Positions 17,758-26,753 are shown, counted from the first letter of the stretch. The stretch: DNA of 64,000 nucleotides from JAXLXE01 sp046328115 (GCA_046328115.1 JAXLXE010000001.1:1054001-1118000); one strand, 5' to 3'. The notes: generated from the letters alone by a model not told the origin. Made by a program: numbers and translations.

Positions 17758-18549
17758 ATGCGGCCCACCCGTCAACCCAGGCGGACGTTTCTCCAGCGGT
17801 CCGCCGGGGCCGTTGCCGCGCTCGCCGCCGCTGGGGTCGCGCGACCGGTTGAGGCGCAGCAAGAGCTGCCCTGGACAGCACTGGGGTTCAGCCAGGGCGG
17901 ACTCCCGCTGATCGTCCATCGACTGGGCGATGGCCCCAGGCGGATTCTCATCCTGGGCGGCCAGCACGGGGCGCCGGAGGCCAACACCATCAAGCTGACC
18001 CAGGCGCTGATGGCCGATCTGACCGCGAACCGCGCCGATCTGCCATTGGGCGTGGGAGTGGACTTCTTGCCGATTACCAATCCCGACGGCGCGGCCTCCG
18101 GCAGCCGGCAGTACCTGAGCGGCGTGGATCCCAATCGGAACTGGGACGGGCCGGACTGGCGGACAGACGCGTACGACTCTAACGCGCAGTTCGTGCCCGG
18201 CCTTGGCGGGCCGCGGCCGTTCTCGGAGCAAGAGACCAGAGCCCTGGCGGACTGGATTCTCGCCAATCCGCCCATGCTCATCATCAACTTCCACAGCGCG
18301 GGTGGCTTCATGTTCGGGAACCGCGAGGGGCCGGGTGCCCGGTTCACCCAGGCATTCGCGGAGGCCACGGGTTACCGCGTGCCCACACCGGGTGCAGGCA
18401 GCCCGCTGCCCTACCGCGCCACGGGCAGCATGGGCGCCTGGCAGCGCACCGTGGGCGTGGACGGCATCTTCGTTGAGCTATCCACACCGTGGGATCCCGA
18501 GATCGCGCGAAACGTCGAAGGGGTGCGGGCGGTGTTGCGCGCGGTCTAG
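17758..18549 (+). CDS. M14-family zinc carboxypeptidase, Tat-exported
   Basis: Metallopeptidase of the carboxypeptidase A/MpaA superfamily. The ATG at 17758 has GAGGAGG eight bases upstream and yields a twin-arginine signal (PRRTFLQRSAGAVAALAAAG). Catalytic candidates are H70 and E74 in GGQHGAPEANT, R127 in VDPNRNWD, zinc ligand H179 in INFHSAGG and general base E240 in FVELSTPWD. The first motif reads H-x3-E rather than the textbook H-x2-E. Length 263. The gene may process cell-wall peptides together with the divergent M15 enzyme; that pairing is inferred from position only. Confidence 0.85.
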   Translation: MRPTRQPRRTFLQRSAGAVAALAAAGVARPVEAQQELPWTALGFSQGGLPLIVHRLGDGPRRILILGGQHGAPEANTIKLTQALMADLTANRADLPLGVGVDFLPITNPDGAASGSRQYLSGVDPNRNWDGPDWRTDAYDSNAQFVPGLGGPRPFSEQETRALADWILANPPMLIINFHSAGGFMFGNREGPGARFTQAFAEATGYRVPTPGAGSPLPYRATGSMGAWQRTVGVDGIFVELSTPWDPEIARNVEGVRAVLRAV

Positions 18550-19766
18550 CGGGTGGGTTCAGCCTGGGCGGCGTCACGCGCGGGGTGCGCGGGCGCGGTG
18601 GACCAGCGAACCAGCATCAACCCGGCGGCAGCGGTGCAGAGGTAGGCCGCGGCACCCACCCCCAGCCCTGCCGGCACGGAGACCGCGCTGGCCGCGGCCG
18701 CGATGGTGGGGAATACGAACGCGGCCACGTTGCGCGGAACCGGCGTCATGGCCATGACCGGACTCTGGTGACGCGGGTCCACCACTCGCACCAGGTGACC
18801 GTACAGGAGCGTCTGATACGCGGCGTGAGGGAGGGCACGGATCCAGGCCCAACCGGCCAGGACCCACAACGACGGCGCCGTGAGGATGCCGAGCACGGAG
18901 ACGGCACCCAGGAGCATCGCCGCGACCAGCCAGCGGGTTGCCGAGGCGGCGTCGGCCAGGCGGCCGGCGAGCCAGGTGGCCACGGCGGCGAGCGCGCCGA
19001 ACACGCCCAGGACGTAGCCGATGTCTGACGCCGGCGAGGCGGAGAGCTGGGTGATCCGGACCGGCAGATACACGTCCACCACCACTCGCCCACCCTGGCC
19101 CGTGAACCAGGCGATGTAGTTCCAGCGCAGCGCGGGCTCGCGACACACGATGCCAGCCACCTGCCTGGTCCTCCCCACGATGGACACTTTGGACCGGGTG
19201 CCCTCTGGCTCAGGCATGACGAACGTGATGAGCAACGCGGCGGCCAGGGCCAACGCGGCATCCAGCCAGAGCAGCCCGCGCAGGCCCAGATGGTCCACCA
19301 ACGCCGCGCCGAGCGGCGGCCCGAAGCTGGCCGCGATGGGCGCGGCGGACTGGATGGTGGCGATGGCCTTGCCCACGTGGCGCCGCGGGGTCAGCAGCGA
19401 CTGCGCCGCGATGACGGTGGCCACGTGGCCGAAGGTGAACCCCAGCACGACTCGCGCGACCAGTAGTCCCCAGACGTTGCCGGAGAGCGCGGTGACGACG
19501 TAGGCCAGAGCCGCCAGATATTGGCTCCGCGCGATGATCAATCGGTGGGAGAACCGCTCAGAGAGCGCTCCCCAGAATGGAGCCAGCGGAAAAGCGATCG
19601 CCAGCATCGTCCCATAGAGCAGCCCGCTCCACAGGCCGATGTCGGTGCTCTCCAGGCCGATCTCGCGCAGCATGAGCGGCGTGAACGCCGTGAGGTGTCC
19701 GCCCGCTATGCCATCCAGGATCGTGGTGACCAGAAAGAGCGCGTTGACAGCGCGCCAGTCTCTCAC
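18546..19766 (-). CDS. MFS transporter (drug/metabolite efflux type)
   Basis: Twelve-helix MFS protein of 406 residues with GALSERFSHRLII as the loop motif A and GRLADAASATRW as its second copy. The GTG start overlaps the stop of the inositol-monophosphatase-like gene (GTGA), so the two are translationally coupled. Its stop codon and that of the convergent M14 gene share the palindrome CTAG at 18546-18549. No substrate can be assigned. Confidence 0.85.
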   Translation of the reverse strand: MRDWRAVNALFLVTTILDGIAGGHLTAFTPLMLREIGLESTDIGLWSGLLYGTMLAIAFPLAPFWGALSERFSHRLIIARSQYLAALAYVVTALSGNVWGLLVARVVLGFTFGHVATVIAAQSLLTPRRHVGKAIATIQSAAPIAASFGPPLGAALVDHLGLRGLLWLDAALALAAALLITFVMPEPEGTRSKVSIVGRTRQVAGIVCREPALRWNYIAWFTGQGGRVVVDVYLPVRITQLSASPASDIGYVLGVFGALAAVATWLAGRLADAASATRWLVAAMLLGAVSVLGILTAPSLWVLAGWAWIRALPHAAYQTLLYGHLVRVVDPRHQSPVMAMTPVPRNVAAFVFPTIAAAASAVSVPAGLGVGAAAYLCTAAAGLMLVRWSTAPAHPARDAAQAEPTR

Positions 19767-20755
19767 TGTGCTTTGGGGGTTGGCGGCGCCTTGGGATCAG
19801 CCTGGGTTGGCGTGGCGGACTTGGAGCGGCGAAACGCTCGGCGGACCGAACGCATGCCCTTCCACCACCAGCGAAGCAGGACGTTTGGCGGTCGCCGAGG
19901 GTTCAGCCCGTTGACCACTGGATCGAACGCGCCGGGCCCCACGACAAGCACGGGCGCGACCCAGTCCCGCAGGGTAGGGTTTGGCTTCGCCTTGGTGGGG
20001 AGAGGCGACGTGAACGCGTCGAGATGCCGCCAGGCACCGCGTCGCCAGACCATGGCGGAACCGCCCGCCTCGCGCACGACAAGCATGCCACCGGCGACAT
20101 CCCAGAGCTTGGGCGCGAAGAAGCCGGCGAAGCGCAGGCCGCCGCCCGCAACCATCACGAGCTCGTAGACGATGCTGCCGAAGTTGCGGATGTTGCCTGG
20201 CCACTTCGCAAGCTCGCCGCGAACCTGGAACGGCGACATCCGGCCCAGCGGCAGCGCGGCGCAATCGATCTTTGCCAGGTCCTTGTGGTCCAATCGCCAG
20301 TCCACGCCGTCGATCTTCACCCCGTTTCCGAAGGAGCAGTGGATCACACCGTCCGAAAACGTGGGGCCGAACGGAACGTACAGCGCGGCGACGATCGGGA
20401 CACCGTTGCGGAGCAACGCCAGAGAGACGCCGAAAAACGGGAGGCGTCCGGCGAAGTTGGTGGTGCCGTCCAGGGGGTCGAGCACCCAGGTAAGCTCGCC
20501 TGCCCGGGCGGCCTCGGCGTCTTCCTCGCCCAACAGCGTGTGTTCGGGATAGCGGCGAGCGAGCTCGCCAAATACCTGGGCCTGCACGGCGCGATCAAGC
20601 GCCGTGACGGGGTCGATCTTCTTGTCGTCCTTGAACTCAACCTCGAGAGGCATGAAGAACCGCTCGCGCAGCAACGCTCCGGCTGCTCGCACTATTTCAG
20701 CAGCGGCAAGCTCCCATTCGCGTAGCTGCGCACGATCGGCCTCGGTGCTCGTCAA
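19763..20755 (-). CDS. Inositol monophosphatase family protein
   Basis: Mg-dependent sugar/inositol phosphatase of the IMPase/FBPase fold. Motifs are LLGEEDAE, WVLDPLDGTTNFAGRLPFF (metal-binding D-P-L-D-G-T) and KLWDVAGGMLVVREAGG. A basic tail of about 60 residues (LLRWWWKGMRSVRRAFRRSK) follows the catalytic domain and could mediate membrane association. The TTG start at 20755 has GAGGAAG just upstream. It is coupled to an MFS gene. Substrate (inositol phosphate, histidinol phosphate, PAP) is not resolved. Confidence 0.88.
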   Translation of the reverse strand: MTSTEADRAQLREWELAAAEIVRAAGALLRERFFMPLEVEFKDDKKIDPVTALDRAVQAQVFGELARRYPEHTLLGEEDAEAARAGELTWVLDPLDGTTNFAGRLPFFGVSLALLRNGVPIVAALYVPFGPTFSDGVIHCSFGNGVKIDGVDWRLDHKDLAKIDCAALPLGRMSPFQVRGELAKWPGNIRNFGSIVYELVMVAGGGLRFAGFFAPKLWDVAGGMLVVREAGGSAMVWRRGAWRHLDAFTSPLPTKAKPNPTLRDWVAPVLVVGPGAFDPVVNGLNPRRPPNVLLRWWWKGMRSVRRAFRRSKSATPTQADPKAPPTPKAQ

Positions 20756-20899
20756 CCCACTTCCTCGTCAGTGAGCGTAACACACGGATTCGCGAACCCT
20801 CACCGGCCCCGCCATCGTTTCCATCACAGGCGAACGAACCCGGCGCGTGTTGAAATCTGCCAGCAATCACCGTTTCACCGCATACAATGGCAACGCAGC

Positions 20900-21658
20900 A
20901 TGGAGCATCCCCTTCCTCCGCAGACGCCAATAGACCCCAACGATGCCGCGCTCGAGCGGCTAGCACCGGAGGCCGCGCAGCTCATCCGGGAGTTCATGGC
21001 CGTTAGCATCGTCAAGGGCGGTGCGAGCCCCGCGGACATCGTGGCGCTGTACACGGAGCCCGCGATCGTGGCGGACGGGGCGGCGACTCGGTACCTGGAT
21101 CGACGCTTCGTCCACGGCGAGATGCCAGATGACTGGCGGGAGCTCAATGACGCACTGGGGCTGGCGTTCATGGCCGCGCCGCCCGGCGTGACGGCCGCGG
21201 ACCTGCTGGTACGCGTCCAGCGGGCGCGCGACCAGGCGGAGCGCCCACGGTCCATCTTTGACGACCCTGAAGAGCTGGACGAGGCGGACGAGGACCGTCT
21301 GGCGGCGCTCCCCGCGGGACTGCCGGCCTTGCGAGATCTCTCCGACGATGGGCGGCGCGCGATCGAACGCTACATCCTGGCGGATGTGTTCTGCTACGGG
21401 GTGACGCCGTACCGATCGATGCAGCTTCGCGAGTGGCTAGACAGCGGCGGCGACCAGCGGGCCATCCAGTTTCTGGATATTCAGCACGCCATTGGCGAGC
21501 TACCACCGGACTGGCAGACGCTTCGGGATCGCGCGCTACAGCTCAGGGTCAGGCTGGAACAGCGCGGCACGGACCCCGCCGCCCAGTTCGCCCGGCTGGA
21601 GTCTAGCGACTCCATGCTGGATGCTGAGGCGCTGCTCAGGCTGCTGTCCAGTCCGTGA
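20900..21658 (+). CDS. Uncharacterised protein with an internal duplication
   Basis: 252 residues, no signal peptide or membrane segment, acidic. The two halves are recognisably similar: FVHGEMPDDWRELNDALGL in the first matches HAIGELPPDWQTLRDRALQL in the second, each preceded by a helix ending in TRYLDRR or IQFLDIQ and by a helical block (PEAAQLIREFMAVSIVKGG versus SDDGRRAIERYILADVFCYG). I do not recognise the family. The ATG at 20900 has no ribosome binding site; TACAAT at 20883-20888 is only 11 bases upstream, so the message may be leaderless. It is divergent from the IMPase-like gene and convergent with the PPC-domain gene. Confidence 0.75.
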   Translation: MEHPLPPQTPIDPNDAALERLAPEAAQLIREFMAVSIVKGGASPADIVALYTEPAIVADGAATRYLDRRFVHGEMPDDWRELNDALGLAFMAAPPGVTAADLLVRVQRARDQAERPRSIFDDPEELDEADEDRLAALPAGLPALRDLSDDGRRAIERYILADVFCYGVTPYRSMQLREWLDSGGDQRAIQFLDIQHAIGELPPDWQTLRDRALQLRVRLEQRGTDPAAQFARLESSDSMLDAEALLRLLSSP

Positions 21659-21659
21659 C

Positions 21660-22727
21660 CTACGTACCGGGCCGCGTCACCAGGACGTTGTCGTAGCGAA
21701 CGCTGATTGGCTGCCCGCCGCTGAAGGCCCCAAAGCCGATATGACCATCGGCGTACGTGTCATCAGACAGCCTGGCAAGCTCCGACCCGTTTGCAAAGAG
21801 CACGATGTTTGGGCCCGCGTACCGAACGGTGAGACGATTGGGTTGATCTTTGGACAGCCGCGGCGCAGGCGTCCAGTCCAGCGCGATTCGCTGTGACGCG
21901 TCGGGTGTCCGTACCACTCGGATTCGCTGTCCACCCACGTCGACAACCCACCACAATCCCCGAAACGCCTCAGTCGGCCAGCCTCCATCCGGTCTTTGCT
22001 GAACCGCGCGGTCTATCGAATTTCGAAGAGGCAGGAACGGGCCGTACGACGCGGCCTGACCGGCGCCACCCACGACCCGGGTGTCTACGCTCAGCGTGAA
22101 GTCGTTCAATCGCGGGCCCCACAGCGTGAGGTATTGCTGGATTGATTGAGGGGTCCCCGCGCGACGCATGGTGACAACGTAGCTGCCACCCTCACCGGTG
22201 AATCCCGCATCGTCAAACTGGACATCCCCCTTCTCGGTCGCTCCAGCTCGGAATTCTGCCGTGGCCAAAACGTCTGGCGGGGGGCTCGGGTAGTCTATGG
22301 CCACCTGCAGACGGTACGGCGCGTCGTCGGAGAAGTCTCCAAACGTCGAGTCGACGACGAAGAAGTAGCTACCCGGTGGCCCCAACTTCACGTCCGCAAG
22401 CTCCGTCCCCGCGTTTGGCGCGGAGCGTGCTACCACGGTTCCCGCCCAATCGAACACGGTCAGCCGATAGGGGAATGGTGCCTCGGTCAGTGCAACGCGC
22501 GCCGACGCATTCCAGTCCAGTACCTCAACTCGGTAGGCGTCCACGTCGTTGGCATGAAAGAGAAAGCCCACGATGCGCTCGCCACTCTTGACCACGCACG
22601 CGCGCTGGAGCTCGTCATTTGGTTCAGGACAGCTATCGGCCCCCCGCGCGTGCGCCGCCGGCACGATCGCGACGGTCAGCGTGCAGACGAGGAGGCATCT
22701 GGACACGAGGTGCCGGAGACGGGTCAC
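21660..22727 (-). CDS. Secreted PPC-domain and LamG/DUF1080-like protein
   Basis: Exported protein of 355 residues. A signal peptide (LVSRCLLVCTLTVAIVPAAHA) is followed by a bacterial pre-peptidase C-terminal-like beta-sandwich (residues about 30-150: SFFVVDSTFGDF-type turn and YRLQVAIDYP), then a concanavalin-like domain (about 160-350) with LTVRYAGPNIVLFANGSELA and GHIGFGAFSGGQPISVRYDN, typical of DUF1080/LamG folds that bind glycans. No peptidase or hydrolase catalytic motif is visible, so binding to envelope or extracellular polymer is the likely role. It has a candidate promoter with an overlapping inverted repeat upstream. Confidence 0.75.
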   Translation of the reverse strand: MTRLRHLVSRCLLVCTLTVAIVPAAHARGADSCPEPNDELQRACVVKSGERIVGFLFHANDVDAYRVEVLDWNASARVALTEAPFPYRLTVFDWAGTVVARSAPNAGTELADVKLGPPGSYFFVVDSTFGDFSDDAPYRLQVAIDYPSPPPDVLATAEFRAGATEKGDVQFDDAGFTGEGGSYVVTMRRAGTPQSIQQYLTLWGPRLNDFTLSVDTRVVGGAGQAASYGPFLPLRNSIDRAVQQRPDGGWPTEAFRGLWWVVDVGGQRIRVVRTPDASQRIALDWTPAPRLSKDQPNRLTVRYAGPNIVLFANGSELARLSDDTYADGHIGFGAFSGGQPISVRYDNVLVTRPGT

Positions 22728-22738
22728 TTCTCATCACT

Positions 22739-22788
22739 CCATTGCCACCAAGTTGGCCAATGGTAGCCTTGACCTCGGAAGGCATCAA
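22739..22788 (-). promoter_or_regulatory. Promoter with overlapping inverted repeat for the PPC-domain gene
   Basis: On the minus strand TTGATG (22788-22783), 17 bases, then TACCAT (22765-22760). The -10 merges into an inverted repeat at 22739-22763, CCATTGCC and GGCCAATGG with one bulged base and an 8-base spacer. An element that overlaps the -10 and the start point is a plausible repressor site. The promoter match is moderate (4 of 6 at each hexamer). Confidence 0.4.
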
Positions 22789-22899
22789 TGAGCTCACCGG
22801 GGGATGCGTGAGATCCCCGTATTCCTGGAAGACCCCAGGATAGGCTCGGGTATAGTCCGTCCGAGCACCGCCCCACCGGCGGGCTGGGAGAGCGACAGA

Positions 22900-23154
22900 G
22901 TGGATGAGACGGGCGCGGCCGCGGCCGAGGGCGGCGTGGCGAAGCAAGAGGACAAGGACGCGGACAAGAACAAGCCGCAGCTCATCAACGTCACCGGCGA
23001 CGAGACGGTGGCGAAACTGACGCTGGCCGCTCGCTGGGCGGAGATGTACGACGCCCGCGAGGGTGACAGCCTGAACGCCGTCCTCGCCCGTTTCCGACGC
23101 GCCTACGGCTATGTGGACGACGTGCTCAAGGGGATCGCGCCGGCCGAGGAGTAG
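22900..23154 (+). CDS. Small hypothetical protein
   Basis: 84 residues from the GTG at 22900, with GGGAG about 10 bases upstream. The N-terminal third is Ala/Gly/Lys/Asp-rich and disordered (GVAKQEDKDADKNKPQ). The rest looks like a compact helical domain (ETVAKLTLAARWAEMYDARE, AVLARFRRAYGYVDDVLKG). An ATG at 22804 would add 32 residues, but TATAGT at 22851-22856 resembles a -10 element and would start the transcript after it, favouring 22900. Function unknown. Convergent with the ABC transporter operon. Confidence 0.6.
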   Translation: MDETGAAAAEGGVAKQEDKDADKNKPQLINVTGDETVAKLTLAARWAEMYDAREGDSLNAVLARFRRAYGYVDDVLKGIAPAEE

Positions 23155-23169
23155 GCGCCACTCCCTCCC

Positions 23170-24018
23170 CTACTTGAGGCGAGGATCGAGCGCGTCCCTC
23201 AGCCCGTCCCCCAGCAGATTGAATCCTAGCACCGCGAACATGATCGCGGCGCCTGGAAACACAGCAACCCACGGCGCCGTCTCCATGAACTTGCGGCCGG
23301 TTCCGAGCATCGTGCCCCAGGAAGGCTCAGGCGGCTGCGTCCCCAGGCCCAGGAAGCTCAAGGTGGCCTCCGCGAGGATGGCGGTGGAGAGGCTCAGGGT
23401 GGTCTGCACGATGATCGGCGCAGCCACGTTGGGCAGCACGTGCAGCAGGATGATGCGGGCGTGGCCAGAGCCGACCGTCCGTGCGGCCGCGATGTACTCG
23501 TGCTGCACCACTGACAGCACTGGCCCCCGCGCGACGCGGGCGAATGTGGGCGTGTACACGATCCCGATGGCGATCATGGCGTTGGTGAGGTTCGGTTTCA
23601 GGATGCCGGTGATCGCGATAGCCAGGACGAGCGTGGGGATGGAGAACATGACGTCAACGACTCGCATGAGCACGTTGTCCAGCCGCCCGCCAGCGTAGCC
23701 CGAGACTATCCCGAGCGACCCACCCACGGTGAGCGCTATCCCCACGGACACGACGCCGACGTACAGCGAGATCCGGGTGCCGTGGATGATTCGGCTGAGC
23801 ACGTCGCGTCCGAATTCGTCCGTTCCGACCCGATAGGTCTCGTTTGGAGCAGTGAGCCGGCGAGCGATCTGCGCGGTGGGGTCGAACGGCGCCACGAGAT
23901 CGGCGGTCAACGCGAGCACGAGCAACATCCCGATCAGCGCGGCGCCGAGCACGCCGAGCGGGTTCTTGCGGGCGAGCCGGCGCCAGCGCTCCACGCGTCG
24001 CGGGCCGGAGCGCGCCAC
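23170..24018 (-). CDS. ABC transporter permease, DppC/OppC type
   Basis: Second membrane subunit of a peptide/nickel/opine-type importer. It has an N-terminal OppC helix (NPLGVLGAALIGMLLVLALTA), the diagnostic GTDEFGRDVLSRIIHGTRIS loop, and the EAA-type ATPase-contact loop EYIAAARTVGSGHARIILLHV. Length 282 is normal. The GTG start is 28 bases after the DppB-like gene. It is the last gene of the operon; no DppD or DppF ATPase follows, because a convergent gene begins at 23154. Confidence 0.92.
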   Translation of the reverse strand: MARSGPRRVERWRRLARKNPLGVLGAALIGMLLVLALTADLVAPFDPTAQIARRLTAPNETYRVGTDEFGRDVLSRIIHGTRISLYVGVVSVGIALTVGGSLGIVSGYAGGRLDNVLMRVVDVMFSIPTLVLAIAITGILKPNLTNAMIAIGIVYTPTFARVARGPVLSVVQHEYIAAARTVGSGHARIILLHVLPNVAAPIIVQTTLSLSTAILAEATLSFLGLGTQPPEPSWGTMLGTGRKFMETAPWVAVFPGAAIMFAVLGFNLLGDGLRDALDPRLK

Positions 24019-24046
24019 CGCCAGCAGGTTGCCCGTGGTGGCGGCG

Positions 24047-24997
24047 CTACTCGTAGCGAATCCTCGGATCGAGGTATGCGTAGGTGAGATCCACCAGCAG
24101 ATTCACCAGGACGAAGCACGCGGCCAGCATGAGGACGGCCCCCTGAACGGTGGGGTAGTCCCGCTGGTAGATGCCATTGACGAAGGTCCACCCCATGCCG
24201 GGCAGGCCGAAGATCTGCTCGATCACGACGGCGCCGCCGAACAGGGTACCCATCTGCACGCCGACGACGGTGATGACCGGGATGAAGGCGTTGCGCAGCG
24301 CGTGGCGGGCGAGCACCACGCGCTCAGCGAGCCCCTTGGAGCGGGCCGTTTTCACGTAGTCCTGCCCAAGCACCTCGAGCATGGTGGACCGTGTCATCCG
24401 GAGCACGATGGCCATGAGCGTCAGCGCCAATGAGACGGTGGGCAGGGCCATCTGCTTCAGATTCTCTACGGGATCGACGAACGGGCTCACGTAGATCAGG
24501 CTGGGAAGCCACTGAAACCAGAGGGAGGCCGTGAGGATCAGCATGGTGGCGAGCCAGAAGTTGGGCAGGCTGAGGCCGATCAGGCCGATGAGCCGGGAGA
24601 CGATCTCCACCAACCCGCCACGACGCACGGCGGCGATCACCCCCAGCGGCACCGCGATCAGCACTGAGAGCGTCACCGAGAGCACCGCTAGCTCGATGGT
24701 GACCGGCAGGCGCGAGATCAGGATTCGCCCCACCGGCTCACTCGTGCGCAGCGAGCTGCCAAGATCGCCGCCCAGAACCGCCCCCAGCCAGGCGAGGTAC
24801 TGGATGTGGATGGGCCTGTCCAGGCCGAACAACCTGCGGATGGTCTCACGAACCTCAGGTGTGGCACTGCCCTCCGTGCCGAGGATCACGTCCACCACGT
24901 CCCCCGGTAGAAACCGCAGCAGGGTGAAGATGATGAGTGAGGCGCCCAGCAGGACTGGAACGCACCATACCAGGCGCCTCAGGACGTAGCGCGTCAT
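24047..24997 (-). CDS. ABC transporter permease, DppB/OppB type
   Basis: First permease of the importer, 316 residues, six membrane segments. It begins MTRYVLRRLVWCVPVLLGAS, the standard DppB opening, with FTLLRFLPGDVVDV, LGLDRP-type loop (FGLDRPIHIQYLAWLGAVLG) and the EAA loop DYVKTARSKGLAERVVLARH. It lies 35 bases after the substrate-binding protein gene on the same strand. Confidence 0.93.
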   Translation of the reverse strand: MTRYVLRRLVWCVPVLLGASLIIFTLLRFLPGDVVDVILGTEGSATPEVRETIRRLFGLDRPIHIQYLAWLGAVLGGDLGSSLRTSEPVGRILISRLPVTIELAVLSVTLSVLIAVPLGVIAAVRRGGLVEIVSRLIGLIGLSLPNFWLATMLILTASLWFQWLPSLIYVSPFVDPVENLKQMALPTVSLALTLMAIVLRMTRSTMLEVLGQDYVKTARSKGLAERVVLARHALRNAFIPVITVVGVQMGTLFGGAVVIEQIFGLPGMGWTFVNGIYQRDYPTVQGAVLMLAACFVLVNLLVDLTYAYLDPRIRYE

Positions 24998-25032
24998 TCG
25001 ACGAGCGCGCTCGAAGTCGAGCGGCCGGCCAC

Positions 25033-26721
25033 CTACTTCTCTACGGATGTGGTGCGGAGCGAGGGCCGCCGTCCCGTGAATGACGGTACGTAGCCCTTCA
25101 CGTTGCTGCGCACAGCTTCGATGTTAAGCCCGGCGTAGAACCAGAAGAAGGGCGACTCCTCCTCCAGGAGCTTCTGGAGCTCGTTGTAGATGGTCAGCCG
25201 CTGGGCCTTGTCATTCACCTGCCGCCCCTTGTCCAGCAGCTCATCCACCTTCGGATTCTTGTACTGCGCGCCGGGCGAGTTGGTGGGATTTCGCGTGCCC
25301 TTGGAATGGTAGTAGGGATAGGTGTAGCTGTCCGGGTCGGGGAAGAACGTGAAAGCCGTGATGCTGATGTCGTAGTCGAACGTGGGCGCGGCGGAGCGCT
25401 TGGTGAAGTTGCCCCACTCGATCTGCTCGACCTCCGCGTTGATCCCGAGCTTCTTGTACGTGTCCTGCATCACCAGGGCGATGCTGACGAACTCGGGGTA
25501 CTGTGGCGAGCAGAGGATGGTGAACTTGAGATTGGTCGCGCCGGCCTCAGCCAGCAGCGCCTTCGCTTTGGCAAGATCCGGTTTGGCGTAGCGTAGCTCC
25601 TCTGGCTTCAAGAACCAGTCGGTGTGGCCGGTTGGGATCGGGCCGGACGGCTTGGCAGCGCCGGACGTGGCCTTCTGGATCAGCTCCTCGGTGTCCAGCG
25701 CGTAGCGCAGGGCCTGGCGAACCCGCTTGTCATCAAACGGCTTGCGGCTTGAGTTGATCTGGCCGGCCGCGAGCCACGCCTTGGGCGTCTCGAGGATGGT
25801 CAGGTTCTTATCCGACCGCAGCCGATCGGCGCCGTCCTTGCTCAAAAAGGCGTAGTCCACCTGGCCCGCCCGCAGGGCGGCCACGCGGGCATCCTCCTCC
25901 GGCACGATCTTCATCACCAGCTCATCAAGCACGGGAATGTCCTTCTCCCAGTAGTCGGGATTGCGGACGTACTTGATGTGGCTCTGCGGTACAAACTCCG
26001 ACAACTTCCAGGGCCCCGTCCCAATTGCCTGGGTCGCCAGATTGAGCTTCTCGCCCGCGCCTTCCGGGATGATGGCGGCGCCGCGCATGGCGGCGAAGCT
26101 GGCCAGGAGCGGGGGGTACGGATTGGCGAGCACGGCTCTCACCGTGTTCTTGTCCACCACCTCCATCTTCTCAATGGAGTCGAACCAGTTCTTGAATGGC
26201 GCGACGGTCTCCTTGGCCATCATCCGCTCGTGCCAGTAGCGGACGTCGTTCGCGGTGAACTCCTTGCCGTCGTGCCACTTCACATCTTTGCGCAGGAAGA
26301 ACGTGTACTGCTTGCCGTCTGGCGAGATCTCCCACCTTTCCGCCAGTGACGGCTGGACGTTGAGCTTGTCGTCGTAGCGGGTCAGGCTCTCGTAAACGTG
26401 CTCAAAGGCCTGAGCGGCTGAGAAGTTGCTGCTCTTGTGCGGATCCAGCGTAACGGGATCAAGCTCCTGGGCGAGAGTGATGCTCCCACCACGCTTCACG
26501 GCCGCGGGTGCGGACTGCTGCGCCGGTGCGGGTGCCGCGGCGGCCGGTGCGCTCGTGGCGGCGGCGGCCGCGGCGGGCTTCGGGGGCTCGGCCGGCTTGG
26601 TCTCGGCTTTCGGGGCCGCGGGAGACGCCTGCTGGCAGGCGGCCAACAGCGCGGCGCCGCTACTCAGAACGAACGCAGTCCGGATGAATCTACGCCGACC
26701 TACCGTGCGAGCAGATGCCAT
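25033..26721 (-). CDS. Family 5 extracellular solute-binding lipoprotein
   Basis: Substrate receptor of the ABC importer, 562 residues. The N-terminus has both a twin-arginine motif (GRRRFIRTAF) and a lipobox (LLAAC), followed by an Ala/Pro-rich linker. The SBP_bac_5 core shows GGSITLAQELDPVTLDPHKS, VYESLTRYDDKLNVQPSLAE, KDVKWHDGKEFTANDVRYW and the hinge VRQALRYALDTEELIQ. Family members bind oligopeptides, nickel, opines or sugars, and the ligand cannot be told here. It is flanked by a 2-hydroxyacid dehydrogenase gene upstream in the same operon. Confidence 0.93.
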   Translation of the reverse strand: MASARTVGRRRFIRTAFVLSSGAALLAACQQASPAAPKAETKPAEPPKPAAAAAATSAPAAAAPAPAQQSAPAAVKRGGSITLAQELDPVTLDPHKSSNFSAAQAFEHVYESLTRYDDKLNVQPSLAERWEISPDGKQYTFFLRKDVKWHDGKEFTANDVRYWHERMMAKETVAPFKNWFDSIEKMEVVDKNTVRAVLANPYPPLLASFAAMRGAAIIPEGAGEKLNLATQAIGTGPWKLSEFVPQSHIKYVRNPDYWEKDIPVLDELVMKIVPEEDARVAALRAGQVDYAFLSKDGADRLRSDKNLTILETPKAWLAAGQINSSRKPFDDKRVRQALRYALDTEELIQKATSGAAKPSGPIPTGHTDWFLKPEELRYAKPDLAKAKALLAEAGATNLKFTILCSPQYPEFVSIALVMQDTYKKLGINAEVEQIEWGNFTKRSAAPTFDYDISITAFTFFPDPDSYTYPYYHSKGTRNPTNSPGAQYKNPKVDELLDKGRQVNDKAQRLTIYNELQKLLEEESPFFWFYAGLNIEAVRSNVKGYVPSFTGRRPSLRTTSVEK

Positions 26722-26753
26722 GACAGCCTCCTACAAGCGCCAAACACTTCCGG

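Noticed and set aside
20850..20888. TTGAAA and TACAAT as a promoter for the duplicated hypothetical gene
   Set aside because: The spacer is 27 bases, too long for sigma-70; only the -10 alone is considered possible.
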